DNA of 8,432 bases from positions 1 to 8,432 of the forward strand of contig CALQCV020000073.1 of NCBI GenBank assembly GCA_943329165.2, given 5' to 3'. Positions 6,843-8,432 of the stretch are shown in pieces. Below the pieces are notes generated by a model, which did no database searches, was not told where the DNA came from, and was given only the letters and a program-made list of their open reading frames with translations. Source of the stretch: Candidatus Nitrotoga sp. CP45. GTDB taxonomy: Bacteria; Bacteroidota; Bacteroidia; Flavobacteriales; Flavobacteriaceae. The translations under genes and the position numbers were made by a program. Numbering within the stretch: position 1 is the stretch's first letter; each line of letters opens with the position of its first letter.

Positions 6843-7814
6843 ATGAATAAGACCCTTTTTTTATGGCTTTTAGTTGCTTGTCTTGTGAGCTCTTGTTCGT
6901 TAAAAAAAGACAAGTTACCAGGCGATTCTTCCGCGGCAATAAATACAATTTCAGTAATCATTGATGACCAACTTTGGAACGGTGAAGTGGGTGACAGTAT
7001 CAGAAACAAGTTTGCTTCACCGGTTTTGGGTCTGCCACAAGAAGAACCATTATTCAGTATCAATCAATATCCGGTAAAACTTTTTGAAGGATTTTCAACC
7101 GATAGCCGCAATATTCTTATCATCAAAAAAGGCAATGAGAATAAATATGAATTCAAAGAAAACGAATTTGCTTCGCCACAAAACGCCTTTCATATTTCGG
7201 GAAAAACATCTTTTGAGATATTAGAAATTCTTGAAAAAAATGCGCCTGACATTATAAAAAAAATGCGGGCCATCGAAATTGCTTACAATCAAAAAATCAT
7301 CAAAGATTCATTACTCGACACCCAAAAAATCCAAAAGAAATTCAACATCGACTTATTGATTCCTTCGAAATACGAATATGTAATGCGAAGAAAAAATTTC
7401 ATTTGGCTCAAAAGTGAAATTACCAGCGGTAACAACAGCTTAATCATTTATCAAATTCCCTGGAAAAGTATTCGGACTAATTATGCGGTTAACGATATTG
7501 TAAAAATCAGAGATTCCGTAGGTAAATTATGGATACACGGTTCAGCTCCTGGAACAAAAATGGTAACAGAAGAAGCTTATTCGCCCTATTTTTCAAAAAC
7601 AACTTTGTTTGGAAACAAAACCTATGAAACCAAAGGAACGTGGCAAATGAAAAATGATTTCATGTCAGGACCATTTATTAGTTATGCCATTTTTGATAAG
7701 GCCAATAGACGAATTCTGGTTTTAGAAGGATTTTGTTACGCACCATCAAAAGAAAAGCGCGATTTGATGTTTGAATTAGAATCGATTATTAAATCGATAC
7801 AAATTAAAAAATAG
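6843..7814 (+). CDS. DUF4837-like lipoprotein of unknown function
   Basis: The 323-aa product has a lipoprotein signal: MNKTLFLWLLVACLVSS followed by C18, with VSSC as lipobox. The residues after the cysteine (SLKKDK) are not acidic like known Bacteroidetes surface-export signals, so I infer that it faces the periplasm. The mature part has no catalytic motif that I recognise. Segments such as NTISVIIDDQLWNGEVGD, the FNIDLLIPSKY block followed by FIWLKSE, and MSGPFISYAIFDKANRRI fit the DUF4837 family, assigned from memory of the family. I choose ATG 6843 instead of the TTG at 6825, because it puts the positive and hydrophobic signal directly at the N-terminus and does not overlap the possible promoter box. 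It sits 39 nt after the transglycosylase and 4 nt before the acetyltransferase, so an operon with envelope-related genes is likely. Confidence 0.8.
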   Translation: MNKTLFLWLLVACLVSSCSLKKDKLPGDSSAAINTISVIIDDQLWNGEVGDSIRNKFASPVLGLPQEEPLFSINQYPVKLFEGFSTDSRNILIIKKGNENKYEFKENEFASPQNAFHISGKTSFEILEILEKNAPDIIKKMRAIEIAYNQKIIKDSLLDTQKIQKKFNIDLLIPSKYEYVMRRKNFIWLKSEITSGNNSLIIYQIPWKSIRTNYAVNDIVKIRDSVGKLWIHGSAPGTKMVTEEAYSPYFSKTTLFGNKTYETKGTWQMKNDFMSGPFISYAIFDKANRRILVLEGFCYAPSKEKRDLMFELESIIKSIQIKK

Positions 7815-7818
7815 CCAT

Positions 7819-8265
7819 ATGAAATTAGAATGGAAAATAAAGCGATTTGAGGCACTAACTCCAACTGAGTTATACAATTTACTTCAATTGCGAAGCGAAG
7901 TCTTTGTAGTGGAGCAAAATTGCGTCTATCAGGATATTGATTATAAAGATCAAAAAGCATTACATCTAATCGGTGAAGATATTGGACAAATTGTGGCGTA
8001 TGCCCGATTGTTTAAACCAAAAGATTATTTTGAGGAAGCTTCCATCGGAAGAGTTGTTGTTAAGCCAACGTATCGTGATAAAAAACTGGGTCACATCTTA
8101 ATGCGTGAAGCCATTTATTTTATGAAGCATCAAATTGGCGAAACTAAAATCACCATTTCGGCTCAATTATATTTGAAGAGTTTCTACGAAAGTCACGGTT
8201 TTATTCAAACCAGCGAAATGTATCTTGAAGACGATATTCCACATATCGAAATGAAAAAAAGTTAG
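7819..8265 (+). CDS. ElaA-like GNAT family N-acetyltransferase
   Basis: GNAT enzymes move an acetyl group from acetyl-CoA to an amine; the substrate of this group is unknown. The 148-aa protein matches the ElaA pattern: LLQLRSEVFVVEQNCVYQDID (residues 21-41), KALHLIG (46-52), IVAYARL (58-64), IGRVVVKPTYRDKKLGHILM (76-95) and SFYESHGF (121-128). The pyrophosphate-binding loop reads RDKKLGH, where many members have RxxGLG, so the first glycine is a lysine; the arginine and second glycine are kept. The ATG lies 4 nt after the stop of the lipoprotein gene, which suggests co-transcription or translational coupling. Its TAG overlaps by 4 nt the stop codon of the converging OmpA-domain gene, leaving no room for a terminator between them. 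The family call is firm; the E. coli name elaA is not assigned because orthology is not shown. Confidence 0.9.
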   Translation: MKLEWKIKRFEALTPTELYNLLQLRSEVFVVEQNCVYQDIDYKDQKALHLIGEDIGQIVAYARLFKPKDYFEEASIGRVVVKPTYRDKKLGHILMREAIYFMKHQIGETKITISAQLYLKSFYESHGFIQTSEMYLEDDIPHIEMKKS

Positions 8266-8432
8266 TTTTTTGTGATAACCAACTCTACTCTTCTATCGTA
8301 ATCTGCGCCTTTCCCTAAAGGAACAGTGTTTCCGTAACCTTTGAAAGTCATACGGTTTTTGGTTATTTTTTTAAAAAGCAAATATTTATAAACGGATTCA
8401 GCTCTGTTTGTGGAAAGGTGACGTTTTCTGGT
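8262..8432 (-). CDS. OmpA-domain outer membrane protein, C-terminal end only
   Basis: The minus strand is open from the right window edge to TAA at 8264-8262, giving the last 56 residues of a larger protein. It reads LSTNRAESVYKYL, then RMTFKGYGNTVPLGKG, then YDRRVELVITKN at the end. These are the conserved elements of the OmpA C-terminal (OmpA/MotB) domain, which binds peptidoglycan non-covalently and anchors outer membrane or Gld-type proteins to the wall. The arginine pair before VEL is the conserved peptidoglycan-contact region; the usual N before RR is D here. The N-terminal part is outside the window, so I cannot say whether it is a beta-barrel OmpA, a Pal-like lipoprotein or a larger multi-domain protein. 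It converges on the acetyltransferase gene with overlapping stops. Confidence 0.85.
   Translation of the reverse strand, partial: TRKRHLSTNRAESVYKYLLFKKITKNRMTFKGYGNTVPLGKGADYDRRVELVITKN

Noticed and set aside
1..8432. A new defence, mobile or biosynthetic system
   Set aside because: All genes belong to recognisable housekeeping or envelope families, base composition looks even, and no transposase, integrase, tRNA-linked junction or toxin-like small gene is seen.

Overview
The window looks like ordinary chromosome from a Bacteroidetes bacterium of the Flavobacterium type. The DNA is AT-rich. Two gene starts have a Bacteroidetes-style -7 box (TAnnTTTG) and Shine-Dalgarno sites are not evident. 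The proteins include families common in flavobacteria, such as a DUF4837-type lipoprotein, a helicase with a C-terminal HTH tail, and an MltD-like enzyme with many LysM repeats. I recognised families by reading the translations, with no database search.

Layout. At 1-1348 (+) is the 3' part of a Pif1/RecD-like helicase gene. Its reading frame is broken at a run of 14 A (1036-1049), and the C-terminal helix-turn-helix continues in the next frame to 1348. At 1349-1502 there are three diverged copies of a 29-nt hairpin repeat, placed between converging genes. At 1503-3043 (-) a two-gene unit holds holB (DNA polymerase III delta') and a small DoxX-like membrane protein, 5 nt apart. At 3044-3263 is a divergent promoter region. 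At 3264-8265 (+) four genes lie in the same direction: pgk (glycolysis), an SLT/LysM lytic transglycosylase, a DUF4837-like lipoprotein and an ElaA-like acetyltransferase. At 8262-8432 (-) is the C-terminal end of an OmpA-domain protein, whose stop codon overlaps the acetyltransferase stop.

How the genes relate. The window mixes housekeeping functions (replication clamp loading, glycolysis) with cell-envelope functions (peptidoglycan cleavage, lipoprotein, OmpA anchor). The last three plus-strand genes are tightly spaced (39 nt and 4 nt) and may be co-transcribed. The gap between pgk and the transglycosylase is 99 nt and rich in inverted repeats. I see no phage, transposase, CRISPR or defence system. 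The observations most worth a second look are the poly-A frameshift in the helicase, the structured 29-nt repeat cluster, the 11-bp inverted repeat after pgk, and the probably leaderless holB start.
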